From Ipomoea triloba (taxonomy: Eukaryota; Streptophyta; Magnoliopsida; Solanales; Convolvulaceae): DNA of 64,000 nt. Numbering within the stretch: the stretch's first letter is position 1; each line of letters starts with the position of its first letter. Both the position numbers and the translations under genes were made by a program. Below are positions 32,882 to 45,050 of this stretch, one piece after another. Location: contig NC_044918.1 in assembly GCF_003576645.1 (NCBI RefSeq), positions 21,090,659 through 21,154,658 on the forward strand, written 5' to 3'. The notes below the pieces were generated by a model. The model saw only the letters and a program-made list of their open reading frames with translations. It searched no databases and was not told the origin of the DNA.

Positions 32882-35054
32882 CTAGTTTTATACGTGCATT
32901 GCGCGAATGAGTTAATTCCCAATGTTTATATTTAAATAAATATTTGAAAGTATATCAATGCAAGATTATATAGGAAAAGTTTATACATGGGTAATTGAAT
33001 GTCGAATTTTTTTATTTAAATATCTAACTCAAAGTATATGAATCCAAGATAATATAGAAAATTCATTATAATTATTACTAAAATAAATGTTTGCAACCTT
33101 GTAAAATCGATAGTCTAAATATTTGGTCTAAAAATGATAGTCTAAATAAATACTACTTTTAATTTGAATTTTTCTAAGTGTTCTTAATTCTCTTTTGAAT
33201 GAGTAACATTGTCATTGTCTTCATCTTTACTATTTGTTCTCTTCCTTTTTGTTAGTAGTGTGTTATTTGCAATTCGGTTATTGTTGGTAGCATAGATGAC
33301 AACGTCATGCAATGAGATTATAATATAGGAGCTATGGACTTTCCTTTAGGTGTTCTGCTTGGGTTCATTTGGTTCAACCATTTTGTTGAATGAGTTATTG
33401 TGGATAAAGAAATCCCTAGTTTAAGAAAAAAGAATAAATAAATTAATAAAAATTTGAGTACTTTCGTTGTCAACAAATCCCCCAAGTAGTTAATATGATT
33501 GGTTTCAAACTATTCTTTTTTTTTTCTTGGTATTAAAGAAATACATATGTATCATTTTTTGGTGTAACTACTAATTTATTTAATTCAATAAGAGTAAAAT
33601 AGAGTGATTCCGCTTCAATTTGTTGGGTTATTATTTGAGTACTCTCTTTGTCAATCAATCCCCAAGTAGTTAATATAATTAGCTTCAAATTATTTTAAAA
33701 ATTTTGTTTCATAGTATTAATAAAATACTTGGTAAATAAATATATAACATTATTTTGTACTATAACTTTGATATTTAATTACAAGATATTGTAAAAATAA
33801 GATAATGGACAATGTAATGAATATCAATTGATAAATTCGAATGTAAAGAATCTTTGCATGAGAGAAAATAAAGACAATATAACTAATGAAATTATTTTCT
33901 CTTATTTAATTTAATTTTTTGATAATGAATAATTTTTTCAAATAAAGGTATTGTAGACACATAATTCTAAATTAAAGAAATACATATGTATCGTAATAAA
34001 CTACGAAACCCTAATGCCTCCCTTCTCTCTCTAAAACCAAATGCCTTACTTGCTGCTCGGAGCTCTAATGAAGCTTTGAGCCGGCAGTTTTGGTCACCTT
34101 CTACGTTTGCTTTCGCTCTTCTTCCGCCCCGATCACCGTCGCAGCTCCGTCCGCCTCCGATCACCGCCACAGATCTTCCTCTTCTGTTTTCTCTCCCTTT
34201 GAATAAAATAATAGTAGGTAGGTATTGGAGTTTGTGTTGGTAGTCTTGAACTCCCAACCCTATTTTGATTTTACCCACTTTTTATTTTCTTTATTATTGT
34301 GTTTTCTTCTCGTTACTTTTACGAACATTTTTCATCTCGTTGCTTTCACGAGCTTTTCATTTTCATTAGCATAAATCGTTTAGTTTGGTTTCGGCAAGTG
34401 TTGATTTTATCCTGGGCAACGAGCAAAAAAGAATGATGACGAAGACCCAGATCTTTGATGAAGCTTTAAGCTCCCTGAAGGAACATAGCTTCTTAGTTAT
34501 GAAACAGTCGGCAATTCAAGTTTTCTATAGCATAGTTAGAAAAGTTGTTTCTATGTTTGACTGTAAGGAATGGTTTACCATTTCATTGATCGTTGATGTA
34601 AACGTTTTATGTTATGAATTAATGGAATAGCTACGTTTACCTTTCAAAAAAAAAAAAGAAATACATATGTATCATTTTTTGTTGTAGCTACTAATTTATT
34701 TAATTTAATAAGAGTAAAATAGAGTGAGAAACTTAAAATAGAGTGAGAAACTTAATTATGTCAAATTTGATTGAGATGGGGTTCGAACCTAAGACTTTTT
34801 TTATATAAATTAATGGGTAAGTTAAAAGTTAACGGAATATTAACAGAGAAGAGAATATTTAACGGAAAACTTAACGGATAATCATAAAAGTGGGTTAAAT
34901 TAGATAATCTCTATTAATAATATTAATCTGAATTATCTTAACCATCTATTTGATTAAATAATTCATCTGAACCATCCATTTGATTAAATAATTTGACCGC
35001 CATTTTTTCTACCCATTTTAGGCCTAACTCTCTTTGGCTCTTATTAGTATAGTA
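32882..35054 (-). mobile_element. Helitron family 1, minus strand, with nested retroposon
   Basis: The left end A|CTAG (32882-32885) is followed by a slightly mutated hairpin (ACGTGCATTGCGCG). The right end GGCTCTTATTAGTATAGTA stops at about 35054 without the final GA. The body matches family 1 copies of the 15-23 kb cluster along its length. It holds a 665-bp poly-A insertion at 33993-34657. Without that insertion it is about 1.5 kb, the same as the copy at 21487. Confidence 0.75.
33993..34657 (+). mobile_element. Poly-A retroposon (non-autonomous LINE or retrocopy) in the Helitron
   Basis: The segment is flanked by the direct repeat GAAATACATATGTATC (16 bases certain, up to 19 with adjacent A: 33974-33992 and 34655-34673) and ends CCTTTC followed by about 12 A. 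These are the marks of target-primed reverse transcription. The first 240 bases are GC-rich (CCGCCTCCGATCACCGCC type), the rest is less so. Short frames of 85 and 81 residues have no recognised domain. It may be an internally deleted LINE or a retrocopied transcript. Confidence 0.75.
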
Positions 35055-35062
35055 TAAATATA

Positions 35063-35150
35063 TACCAAAGATCTTGTGGTCAAGTCGCATAGCTGTGGCC
35101 CTCCAAAGTGAGAGGTCACAGGTTTGATCCCAGTGGGGCGTTAGCTCTTT
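35063..35150 (+). mobile_element. SINE 5' fragment
   Basis: ACCAAAGATCTTGTGGTCAA with box A, and GGTTTGATCCCAGTGGGG (box B region), match the head of the local SINE family. The tail is missing or replaced by T-rich sequence. It abuts the truncated 5' end of the Helitron. Confidence 0.6.
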
Positions 35151-35154
35151 GTTT

Positions 35155-36700
35155 TTTGCATTTTTCAAGAATAGACAATTAGTTGTTACAGAATGCATAG
35201 TTAGTATAAAAATATTGCACTTGAAAAAACGCATTGCACTTAATAGGGTTTAGATTTTATAGTTGAGTTTTTTGTTTTATTTGGTTTAGGGGTTCACTTT
35301 TTACTGCTTAGGCTTTAGCATTTACAATTTAGATTTAGAATATTGATTTTTTTAACATTTATCCAAGAATGCATATTTAGTTTCTACATAATGCATATTA
35401 AAATGTTCATGTTTTTTTTTTTTGAAGAAAAAAAAATGTTCAAGTTTGTGAAGTAAATTTGACAATAATTACGAAAATACCACCATATTTTTTAAAAAAT
35501 TAAATCTTATCTGTCTGATTTTTACATGTGTAAGCTTGAGATTGGTTCTTAATTTTCTCCTAGAGATGTGTTCTCATGGGATCATAATCCTATATACATA
35601 TATACAGGAAACAAATCAAATGAGAACGCACACCTAGGAGATAAATATGAACACATCGCAGCCGTCCATCTAGATAAATATAACGATATTTTTGTAAATA
35701 ATTAAACTTTGAAATGCAAGTAATTGTGTTAAAAATGCAAGTAACAGTTTCATAGAGTGCACCTAAGTGCAAGTAAAATGTATTAAAAGTGCAACAAATA
35801 ATGTACACCGAGCAACAATATTAAGTGCACCAAACGTTATCATTAAGTACATCAATGTGAAAGACGTTAGCATTAAGGGCACCAATATGAAAAAGGTGAA
35901 TTACTTGCACTATTAAGTGTAAATGGTTTCAGTTTTAAGTGATTTTACATGCATATTGTACATGCACACTTGCAGCTATTACTTGCACTTTTAACACATG
36001 TTACTTGCACACAGAGTTCCAGTTATTTACGAAACTGCCACTGCATTTTTTTTTTAAATTACATTTGATCCGTTAATCTTTTTTGATAGACAACTTAGCG
36101 TTAAACCATAAATAATAAACCATAAATAATACACGTTCACACTGGACGCACTTTATATTATTGTTAGGTGCACTCTAAAACTAAACCACACTGATGCACT
36201 CTAAAACTAAACCACACTGATGCACTATATAGAATTGCAAATTGTACTCTGTAATCTTGCTAAGTACACTTTAAAGTTCTAGTTATTTGCCAAAATGCCA
36301 TCGCATTTTTCTACTTTCTTACTTTAGAGTCGTTAGATCTTTCTAGATGGACGGTTTTAATTAGTTCTCAATTTTTTTTCTATTTTTCCCTTCCCACCCT
36401 TGTTACCCCCTTGTTTCCCCATTGTACATTTATTTTCTTTGAACATCGGGACGGTGCTCATTTTAGAGTGTGGAAATGAGTACACTTACGTGTGAGCTAG
36501 TACATTGATATCATAATTCTCAATACTTGGATGAATATATTGTGTACATGGAAGAATGTATTGTGTACTTGGATGATTCAATAGGTTCGACTTCAATTAT
36601 TTCTACTATTACAAATTCACAAATCACTTAAATCAATCATTCACAATTACTGAAAATATACTTTCGAGATATTAACAATATTTCGAACATAAATACTTAT
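35155..36700. repeat. Nested small elements with inverted repeats and GTGCAC-rich sequence
   Basis: An inverted repeat pairs TCTCCTAGAGATGTGTTCTCATGG (from 35556) with ATGAGAACGCACACCTAGGAGA (to 35640), as if two related element ends meet. A similar end-type block with CCGTCCATCTAG lies at 35661 and, inverted, CTAGATGGACGG at 36337. Between them are irregular repeats of AAGTGCACC/AAGTGCAA. This looks like non-autonomous DNA transposons of one family. At 35401-35442 AAATGTTCA flanks a T-run followed by GAAGA, possibly another minute retroposition scar. Confidence 0.45.
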
Positions 36701-37560
36701 GAAAGTTATTATTTTCGGTTAAAATAATTTTGGTGAATATTAATCTTACCTTCAAAGTCAGGGTTCTCGTAAATACCTAATAACATCCTAGCCACTTTGA
36801 AAGGAACCATTTCCACGCAAGTTCGTCGGACAAGAACAACGTCGGAGGGAGGAATCAAGGTCGCCGCTGACGAGCTCACTGGGGGAGGAATAGAGGTCGC
36901 CAAAAGAAATCCAGTCGCACCGCCATCCATGCTACTTCGCCGGAGGCCTTTGGTCAGTTCGTCGGTTAAAACTACTGTCAGTTCATTGTTGCTCGCTGAA
37001 AATAATTGTTATAATCGATGATTGGTCAAGCGATCCCTCAAGTACCCTCGGACCTATCAAAATGGTTATCAGATTGCGGCTCTATTTGGGGTATTCTTGA
37101 CCAGGGTGACGTTAGTGTTGTGGGAATCGTGGGACTTACGAGACTGAGACCTTGTCGTTGTTGATTGAGATGATTATAAACTGAATAGTAAAAAAACATG
37201 CTCGAACTTGTACATCGAACTCACATTAAAAGCACCAATGATCAAACTAATTGACTTGGACTATATATGGGTCAACTAAGTTCGTGTAAAATATAAAGGG
37301 TAAAATAGTAAAAGTTAATAATTGTAGTAATATTGAATATAAAAGTTATTTATACAAGGAAAGTCCTACAAACTTAACTAAAATCATGGTGGGCCACAAG
37401 GATAGGTCAAAGCCCACGGACCAATCCCACCGTTCTTGCCACCCGAGACGGGCTATGATTAGTCCATATTGTCTTTCTTCGTACAAACCCCCCCCCCCTT
37501 GGCCCGAGTTGCCTTTTTTCTTGGATCATCTCTAATATCTCTTTAAATTAAGCTATATTA
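36700..37560. other. Low-copy-looking DNA without an identified gene
   Basis: Bases 36709-37021 are less AT-rich and open on both strands for about 73 codons (for example GGATGFLLATSIPPPVSSS on minus), but neither frame shows a recognised domain or splice context that I trust. A C-homopolymer lies at 37489-37498. It could be a decayed exon of an unknown gene. Confidence 0.35.
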
Positions 37561-37572
37561 GCTTATTTAATT

Positions 37573-37649
37573 GGTCTTGGTGGGTTCGGCTCGAACCCAC
37601 GATTTTCGGCTCATAAGACCAACGCTCTAACCAACTGAGCTACACGACC
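37573..37649 (-). tRNA. tRNA-like unit 1, nominal anticodon UAU, T arm disrupted
   Basis: On the minus strand GGTCGTGTAGCTCAGTTGGTTAGAGC gives acceptor and D arm, and the anticodon loop CTTATGA has U33 and anticodon UAU (Ile, codon AUA). The T arm reads GTGGGTTCGAGCC-GAAC-CCAC, a 4-base insertion that breaks the normal 5/7/5 geometry, so total length is 77. The acceptor has one mismatch. It is probably a pseudogene. Confidence 0.55.
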
Positions 37650-37788
37650 TAACATTTACAATAATGTTGATAAAAATAACCAACTAACATAAAATAACCA
37701 CTTACATGTTAATGCTAATTTTCATTATAAAAAACTTTAATTTTGGCTTAAGTATTTCGTAATATTTTATTTTAGATTGAAATTAATT

Positions 37789-37861
37789 GGTTTTGGTGGG
37801 GCTTGAACCCACGACTTTCGGCTCATAAAACCAACACTCTAACCAACTGAGCTACACGACC
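37789..37861 (-). tRNA. tRNA-like unit 2, nominal anticodon UAU
   Basis: This 73-nt unit has standard spacing: D arm GCTC...GAGT, anticodon stem TTGGT/GCCGA around TTTATGA, T arm GTGGG-TTCAAGC-CCCAC. The acceptor GGTCGTG/CAAAACC carries two mismatches. It is the best-formed of the three but still doubtful as a working tRNA. Confidence 0.55.
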
Positions 37862-37958
37862 GCACATTTATTATAATGTTGATAAAAATAACCAACTAAC
37901 CTAAAATAACTGTTATTTTGAATTATGTTATTTTTAATACTTCATATTAAAATTAATT

Positions 37959-38031
37959 AGTCTTGTTGGGGCTCAAACCCACAACTTTCAGCTCATAAGA
38001 CCAACACTCTAACCAACTGAGCTACAAGATC
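37959..38031 (-). tRNA. tRNA-like unit 3, nominal anticodon UAU, decayed
   Basis: The same 73-nt unit again with loop CTTATGA. The T stem reads GTGGG/CCCAA with a mismatch, and the outer acceptor pairs are lost (GATCTTG/CAAGACT). The spacers after units 1 and 2 share ATAATGTTGATAAAAATAACCAACTAAC, so the three arose by tandem duplication of tRNA plus spacer. Confidence 0.5.
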
Positions 38032-38094
38032 ATATATTTATTATCATGTTGATAATAAATAACCAACACACTAACCAAATGACCCAAAATAACT

Positions 38095-38880
38095 TCTTAC
38101 TTAGGGTCTGTTTGGAAAGCGGGAAAATGACTTCTAAAAAATGTTTTCTGAAAATTGAGTCATTTTTCAGAAAACATTTTCCTTTCCAGTATTTAGTTGT
38201 ATTTGGAAAACTGTTTTGGTGTGTTTGGTTCATTTTCTAGAAAGGAGAAGAAGAACGAAGTTTTTTATAGAAAGAAGAAGAAGAACGAAGTCATTTTCTA
38301 AATATTTAATATAAATATTTTTAAATTTTTAAAATATACAATGATGGTGCTGGTAGGGTGGTGGTGGTGGGTGGTGGGGTTGTAGTGGTGGTTAGGGGAG
38401 AGCATAACCCGCCCGACCCGCTGACCGAATAAAGACAAACCGACACGACCGAAACCGAATTCATCTAAACCGACCCATTAAGCACTGATTTTCCGATTTG
38501 TTTAATTCGGGTAGGGTGCGTGTTTTGTTAAACCGGCCCGTCCGAAAACCATATTAATATTAGGGTTAGGTTTCAGGGTTCGTATATATATGTGTGCGTG
38601 TGTGTGTGTGTGTGAGAGACAGAGAGAGAGAGAGATGGATGCGCAGTCGCCCTCAGTCTTTGGCTCCTTCTCTCCGTTCTCACCCTTAGACCTTCTCGGC
38701 TTCTCCTCTGTTCTTTGTGTTTGAAGTCTGAATCTCTTCTAGACTTCTAGTCTTCTTCGAGTTTGTCTTTGAAGTCTGAATCTCTTCTAAAATTCTAGTC
38801 TTCTTCTTCAAGTTCTATTTTGAAGTTTCGCAAACATATGATATAGGAATCAATTAACAACCAATTCAAGTAAAAAAAAA
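38095..38880. repeat. MITE-like inverted repeat, CCGAC-rich DNA and GT/GA microsatellite
   Basis: Bases 38104-38240 include GGGTCTGTTTGG and an internal inverted repeat AAAATGTTTTCTGAAAA...TTTTTCAGAAAACATTTT, typical of plant hAT-like miniature elements. Bases 38398-38560 are rich in CCGAC/AACCGG as in other plant repeats. (GT)n and (GA)n lie at 38591-38634. A 38-base block TTGAAGTCTGAATCTCTTCT is duplicated at 38721 and 38769. Confidence 0.45.
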
Positions 38881-38903
38881 ACATTTTTAAATAAAAACCT
38901 CCG

Positions 38904-39042
38904 CCCAACAAGCAACCCGCAATGACCTAAAATAAGAGCCCAACAAGCAACCAACAATTACCTAAAATAAGAGCCCAACAAGCAACCAACAATTACCTAA
39001 AATAAGAGCCCAACAAGAAACCAACAATTGCCTAAAATATAT
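38904..39042. repeat. 35-bp tandem repeat, four copies
   Basis: Units begin CCCAACAAGCAACC at 38904, 38939, 38974 and 39009, an exact period of 35 with few changes (…AACAATTACCTAAAATAAGAG…). Confidence 0.85.
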
Positions 39043-39328
39043 TTTCACTACATACAAACGCACCCAAAAAACATATAAAGAAAAATCATACCAAGAATAA
39101 TTACACGGTTACTGAAGAGTTGTTCGAATGGAAATGAAGAAGAATGCTGGGCAATAAAGTATGTAATTTATTTAAAATAATAACGATAAAGATAGAAATA
39201 AAAAAAAAAAGTTTAGAAGTTACTCACTTATTTTTGAAACGCTACTAAAGATAACGTTTCAAAGTAAACTACTCCTTCTGTCCCATTTTACTGTCATGTT
39301 TACTTTTAATGTAGTTTTTAAATATATA

Positions 39329-39605
39329 CTCCCTTCGTCCCTAATTGTTTGTCTCATTTACTTTTTACACGGTTTTTAATACAACATACCAAATGATACT
39401 AACTTTTCAATTTTGCCTTTCAAAAGTAGGTGTTATTTGTACAAAATACAATTGTACTTGCCTCATTAATAGTCTAAAAAGTTGAAAAGTCAAGAGGGTA
39501 AATTGGAAAATGTAGAATGATAATTATGATCAATTTTAGAAAGAGGACACTATTTTGGGACAAACTAAAAAAGAAAGTAAGACAGATAAAATGGGACGGA
39601 GGGAG
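39329..39605. mobile_element. Stowaway (Tc1/mariner) MITE
   Basis: The 277-bp element starts CTCCCTTCGTCCC and ends GGGACGGAGGGAG, the diagnostic Stowaway terminal inverted repeats, with the TA target duplication on both sides (39327-39328 and 39606-39607). Another partial Stowaway-like end (CTCCTTCTGTCCCATTTTA) lies just left at 39275. Confidence 0.9.
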
Positions 39606-39648
39606 TAACTTTTATATATACTAATATTAAACTTAATATTATGAAAAA

Positions 39649-40475
39649 TCTATACTATATATAAAAACAATATCCTCCTCCCAAATTTTCCCGCCCAAAC
39701 TTAGTGGTATTTTAGTAAAATCATTTATTTTATTCATTTATTATTTTATTAATTATCCATATATATTTATTATTCATAAAATTAGTCAAATACTAAGAAC
39801 ATACCAATTTCATACCAATTTCCTACCAATTTCATTCACCTATAATTGGCGTCAGTTTTTATTAGGGTAAAAAAGCCCAGGGGCCGGCTTACAAAAACGT
39901 GTCAGAAATTAGGCCCGCAGTGGGACGACCCAGCCCGCTTTGACAGTAATTATTATTATTTTTTATGAAATAATCATTATTCTTTACATGATAGTATCTG
40001 TTCTATACTTTATTTATCAAACATTTTCAGTCCAAAAAATCTAAACTCCCACCACTAGATTCGAACTTATGGCCACCATTTAGAATGGTAACCGAGATCC
40101 ATCACACTACATGGTAGTAGACAACTTTTGTATTATTTGGTTTAGTATTACTGATCCTCTAACTAATTGAGCTCTAAGCCCTTGATTCCCCATTTCCCCA
40201 CGCCCACCCCACCCCTACCCCCACCCATTCGGTTTACATATTTGACGTAAAATTATAGTTTAAAAAAAAAGGGATTTTTATAAAATTATTGTAAAATACT
40301 AAAAACATTTCAAAAAGTAATAATAAATTTTAAAAGAGAATACATTAGCACATACCACATTATCATTTAAATACATTCATGGAAGACAAATTTGAAAAAA
40401 TAGAACTAATTTTAAAATACAATCAAATTACAATTTTAATCTAATATATATATATATACATATACATATATATAC

Positions 40476-40506
<31 letters not shown>

Positions 40507-40852
40507 TGGATATCCAAACTCATATACTAATATCTAATGAGTAACTCTTCTGTGATACCATCTCATTGATCATTATCCGTGAAATAGGTCAGGTCAAGAT
40601 GTAAATTTTAAAATAAAAATGTGAAAGTGTTAAATTTTTTACTCAAAAATATTACACATTTTAAATGAATTGGTGTTCTAATCATACCGTTTTTATTAAA
40701 TTCTAAATTTTCAGCTTTAAAGTTTTTATAATTGAAGTGATAAATCATATCAGTTATTTTAACGACAGTTCATCTAATCAGCGGTGCAAAATCCATGATA
40801 TCAACAATGCCCACAGTACAAATAGTTGTTATTGTAATTGCTTTAGAATTAA
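39649..40852 (+). mobile_element. Helitron family 2, 5'-end fragment
   Basis: A|TCTATACTATATATAAAAAC followed by TATCCTCCTCCCAAATTTTCC and CCCGCCCAAAC matches, inverted, the right end of the element at 45208. The TC start and A flank fit a Helitron 5' terminus. No 3' terminus in this orientation is found before the opposite-strand copy begins, so the right limit is arbitrary. Internal sequence has no gene; (TA)n lies near 40443-40507. Confidence 0.5.
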
Positions 40853-41649
40853 CTAGTATTTTCGCCCGTGCGTTGCACGGAATTAATTTGTTATAATATT
40901 TTAAGAATATTTGGATCGATATACAATTATATAAATTATAACATCGAATATTATATAGCGCAATTGATGAAATTAGTTGGATTGATTATGTTTTCTGATG
41001 TTTTCTTTGCTTCAATTAGAGCAAATAATTATCCAATTACCCGTGCGATTCACGGATAAATTTTTGTATTATTTATTTAGATAATAAAATTAAAGATAAA
41101 ATTATTTTTTATAAAAATATAATATTGAACATGTACATTTATTTGATTATAAGATTAGTGCAAAAGTATCACTCAATTACTTGAATAATATATGACTTGT
41201 TTGTTTACCATTATCTTAAAAAGATCTATATTTAATATAACTTAAGTAATTATATTATTACAAAAATAAATATGGAAAAATGAGAAATAATTTAACTTTA
41301 ATTATTACGGAGTATAAAAATAAATTCAACGACCAATATTTAGCTTAATTACGATAATAATTAGTAGGCAATTATTATTAGTCAATTACACTAAATTAAT
41401 TATTTTTCGTTAATAGAAATATCAATTCGTATATACAAAAGTTATTATTATTATATATTAAATATGTTCGACCTTCTGCAGTGTTCATGTCACACGTGTA
41501 CAAATTAATTTGATCAACGACATCTAAAGTTGGTGAGGGGATTTCTCAACCTTCTAGTTAATAAATATTAATTATTATGGAGTACTATTTATTAATATAA
41601 TTAATAATTAATATAATTAATTAATTAATATTTAATTTATATAATTATA

Positions 41650-43340
41650 ATAATATAATTGCCGATTATATTTCCAATGAAATATTAATATATTCATTTT
41701 ATTTTTTCTAATATTTTAATTTCCTTTTGAATATATTCATTTCCTTTTTTCTTTATAATTAGAATTATTTATTGTCATTCATTTTTCCTTCATAATTTTT
41801 TCCTAATATTTCATTTGTTGGCTACTAATTTTTTGTAGGGAAATCTATGTTATATTTCCAGTGAAATATTAATATATTCATTTCGTTTTTCCTAATATCT
41901 CATTTCCTTTTAAATATATTCATTTCATTTTTCCTTCATAAAAAGAATTAATATTGATCTCCATTCCTTTTTCCTTCATAATTTTTTTCCTAATATATTT
42001 CATTTGTTGGTTACTAATTTTTTCATATGGAAAGTTGTGTCATATTTCCTGTGAAATATTAATATATTTCCTGTGAAATATTAATATATTTCTTTCGTTT
42101 TTCCTAATATTTCATTTCCTTTTAAATATATTCATTTCCATTTTCTTTCATAAAAAAATTATTATTCATTCCCATTTTTTTTCCTTCATAATTTTTTCCT
42201 AATATATCATTTGGTGGTTACTAATTTGTTTATAGAGAAAATTGTGTTATATTTCCAGTGAAATATTAATATGTTCATTTCGTTTTTCCTAATATTTTAT
42301 TTCCTTTTTAATATATTTATTTCCTTTTTCCTTCATAAATATTTCCTTTTTAATATATTTATTTCCTTTTTCCTTCATAAAAAGAATTAATATTATTTTA
42401 CATTCCTTTTTCCTTTATAATTTTTTCCTAGTCATTCATTTTGTGGTTTTTTTCCTTTATAATTTTTTCCTAGTCATTCATTTTGTGGTTACTATTTTTT
42501 TCGTAGTGAAAAGTTGCATTCATTTTGTGGTTACTATTTTTTTCGTAGTGAAAAGTTGTGTTATATTTCCAGTGAAATATTAATACGTAGTGAAAAGTTG
42601 TGTTATATTTCCAGTGAAATATTAATACATTCATTTCAGTTTTTCATAATATTCCATTTTCTTTTTAGTATATTCGTTTATTTTTCCTTCATCAAAAGAA
42701 TTAATATTGCTTTCCATCCATTCCTTTTTCCTGATAATAATTGCCAATTAATTGGCCTGATTCTTTGCCAATTAGTAAGAAAATATTAATAACAGATTCC
42801 CGTGTAATATTTATTTTCTTTTCATTCATAAAATTTTATTATTAATTTCCATATGATTAAAAAGTAATATAATTATAAAAATATAATTGTTGAATATATT
42901 TTCAGTGAAATATTAATAAATTCATTTTGTTTTCATTCTAAATAATTAATATAATTATAATTATAATATAATTTTCGATTATATTTCTAGTGAAATATGA
43001 ATATATTCATTTCCTTTTTCCTTCATATATTCATTTTCATTTCTTTTTGTTATAATTTTTTGCTAATATTTTATTTGGTGGTTACTAATTTTTGAATAGG
43101 GAAAGCTATGTTATATTTATAGTGAAATTTTGTTATTAATCTCCTTTTTCATTTGGCATAATTCCTGTGCCAATTAGTAACATTAGTAACATAATATTAA
43201 TAACATATTCCCGTGTCTAATATTTATTTCCTTTTTCATTCATAAAAAGATTTTAATATTCATTTCCATATAATTAATAAGTAATATAATTATAAAAATA
43301 TAATTGCCAATTATATTTCCAATGAAATATTAATATATTC
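41650..43340. repeat. Diverged tandem repeats inside the Helitron
   Basis: The phrase TTTCCAGTGAAATATTAATA followed by TATTCATTTC(G/C)TTTTTCCTAATATTT recurs at about 41670, 41850, 42045, 42250, 42563, 42607, 42900 and 43315. Spacing is roughly 180-200 bases with local shorter duplications. No protein is implied. Confidence 0.7.
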
Positions 43341-43965
43341 ATTTTCTTTTTCCTTCATAAATATTAATATAATTATAATAATTATAATAATTTAATTGTC
43401 AAAATAAATTAAATTCCTTTTTTGTTCAATTTTCAATCAAATATTAATATTAATTTACTTTTTCAAATGGCCTAAATTCCATGCCGTTTAATTTCCAATT
43501 AATTAATTTTTTAATATTCTTTTTTTTGAACTATAATTTCACCTCTGAACATGGTATGAATAAACGAATAAAACAACTACATATTCAAAGTAATGTAAAA
43601 CCATGAAATGTTAATATTTAAAAAAATTACACAAATTTAAAATTTGAAATCTTTAATGCCCAAAAGCATAAAATGCCTATGATTTCAATAGGAAAATATT
43701 TTATGAATTACTTCTCAACTTTCACATCCATCTCTTAACAGATCCATTATCCTTTTCATCACATTGCTTATTAGGCTCCAAATATCTGCATTTATAATTA
43801 AAGAATCAAGAGAGCTGGAAATATAAGATTTCAAATATAAAAGAATAGTTAAAAAATCAATTAAAAAAGAATAGTTAATACTTAGAATAAAAGTTGTAGT
43901 TATTTGACAAATTAGCTTACCTTTCGACAATTGAAGCTACCAACAATTAACCATAGTGCTTGTGA

Positions 43966-44007
43966 TTGCAAAATATAAGAACCTGCAATGAATGTAACCA
44001 AAAAAAT

Positions 44008-44038
<31 letters not shown>

Positions 44039-44231
44039 GAAGAAGAAAAGATAAGAACAGTAACAAAAAAAGCAATAAATATGTCACACTTTTATGGAGA
44101 AGGGTGGTTCTTCCTATGTACATTGATGTTTTCACAAACGAAAAAACAACAGAACTAAGAGAGATTAAAATTGGTGTTGGTGGTAGACTGAGTTTCTTCT
44201 TGTATTTATAGACATAAAGAGAGAGATGCAT
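43966..44231 (-). promoter_or_regulatory. Promoter-like and leader-like sequence within the Helitron
   Basis: On the minus strand CTATAAATAC near 44205-44214 is followed by an A/C-rich leader and ATG at 44140 (MYIGRTTLLHKSVTY...), then a (CTT)n tract. It resembles a gene start but no recognisable product follows. A minus-strand frame ending DIWSLISNVMKRIMDLL near 43720 could be another exon. Function is unknown. Confidence 0.3.
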
Positions 44232-44523
44232 AGCTATTATTGTTAATTGGTAATAATTGGTAATTGGTAATTCATTTGATTACCATTCATATGTTTTCAC
44301 CATTAAGATAATAATAACATATCTTTTGGTAATAATTGCTAATTTGGTAATAAATAAATGGAATTGTAAACAAATAGGTATTGGAATATAATATATATGG
44401 AATTCAATTATAATTAATAGAATTCCATACAATTATAACTAATATATTTTTATATATTATTATATAGATATAGATATAGATATAGATTATTATTCTACCA
44501 TAATAAATAAATAAATAAATCTA

Positions 44524-45050
44524 TACCATAAACATTTGCCAGTGGTATTACATTAATGCATGTATATATGTATTAATCTATATGAAATACAAATATATTA
44601 TCATAAGAATTAATTACCATAAACAATTTTAAGTGGTATTACATTAATGCACGTATATGTATTAATCTATAAAATATAAATATACTATCATAATAATTAA
44701 TTACCATAAACATTTTTCAGTGGTATTACATTAATGCATGTATATATGTATTAATCTATATGAAATACAAATATATTATCATAAGAATTAATTACCATAA
44801 ACAATTTTAAGTGGTATTACATTAATGCACGTATATGTATTAATCTATAAAATATAAATATACTATCATAATAATTAATTACCATAAACATTTTTCAGTG
44901 GTATTACATTAATGCACGTATATGTATTAATCTATCAAATATAAATATACTATCATAATAATTAATTACCATAAACATTTTTCAGTGGTATTACATTAAT
45001 GCACGTATATGTATTAATCTATAAAATACAAATATACTATCATAATAATT
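44524..45050. repeat. Tandem array of six 84- to 91-bp units with A-B alternation
   Basis: Units start ACCATAAACA at 44525, 44616, 44703, 44794, 44881 and 44967. Units 1 and 3 (91 bp, with ...GCATGTATATATG and TATGAAATACAAATATATT) alternate with units 2 and 4 (87 bp, with CAATTTTAAGTGG), so the array expanded partly as a dimer. The last two are a third type. Confidence 0.85.

Noticed and set aside
38904..39042. CRISPR-like array
   Set aside because: The units are contiguous tandem copies without unique spacers, in a plant nuclear context.
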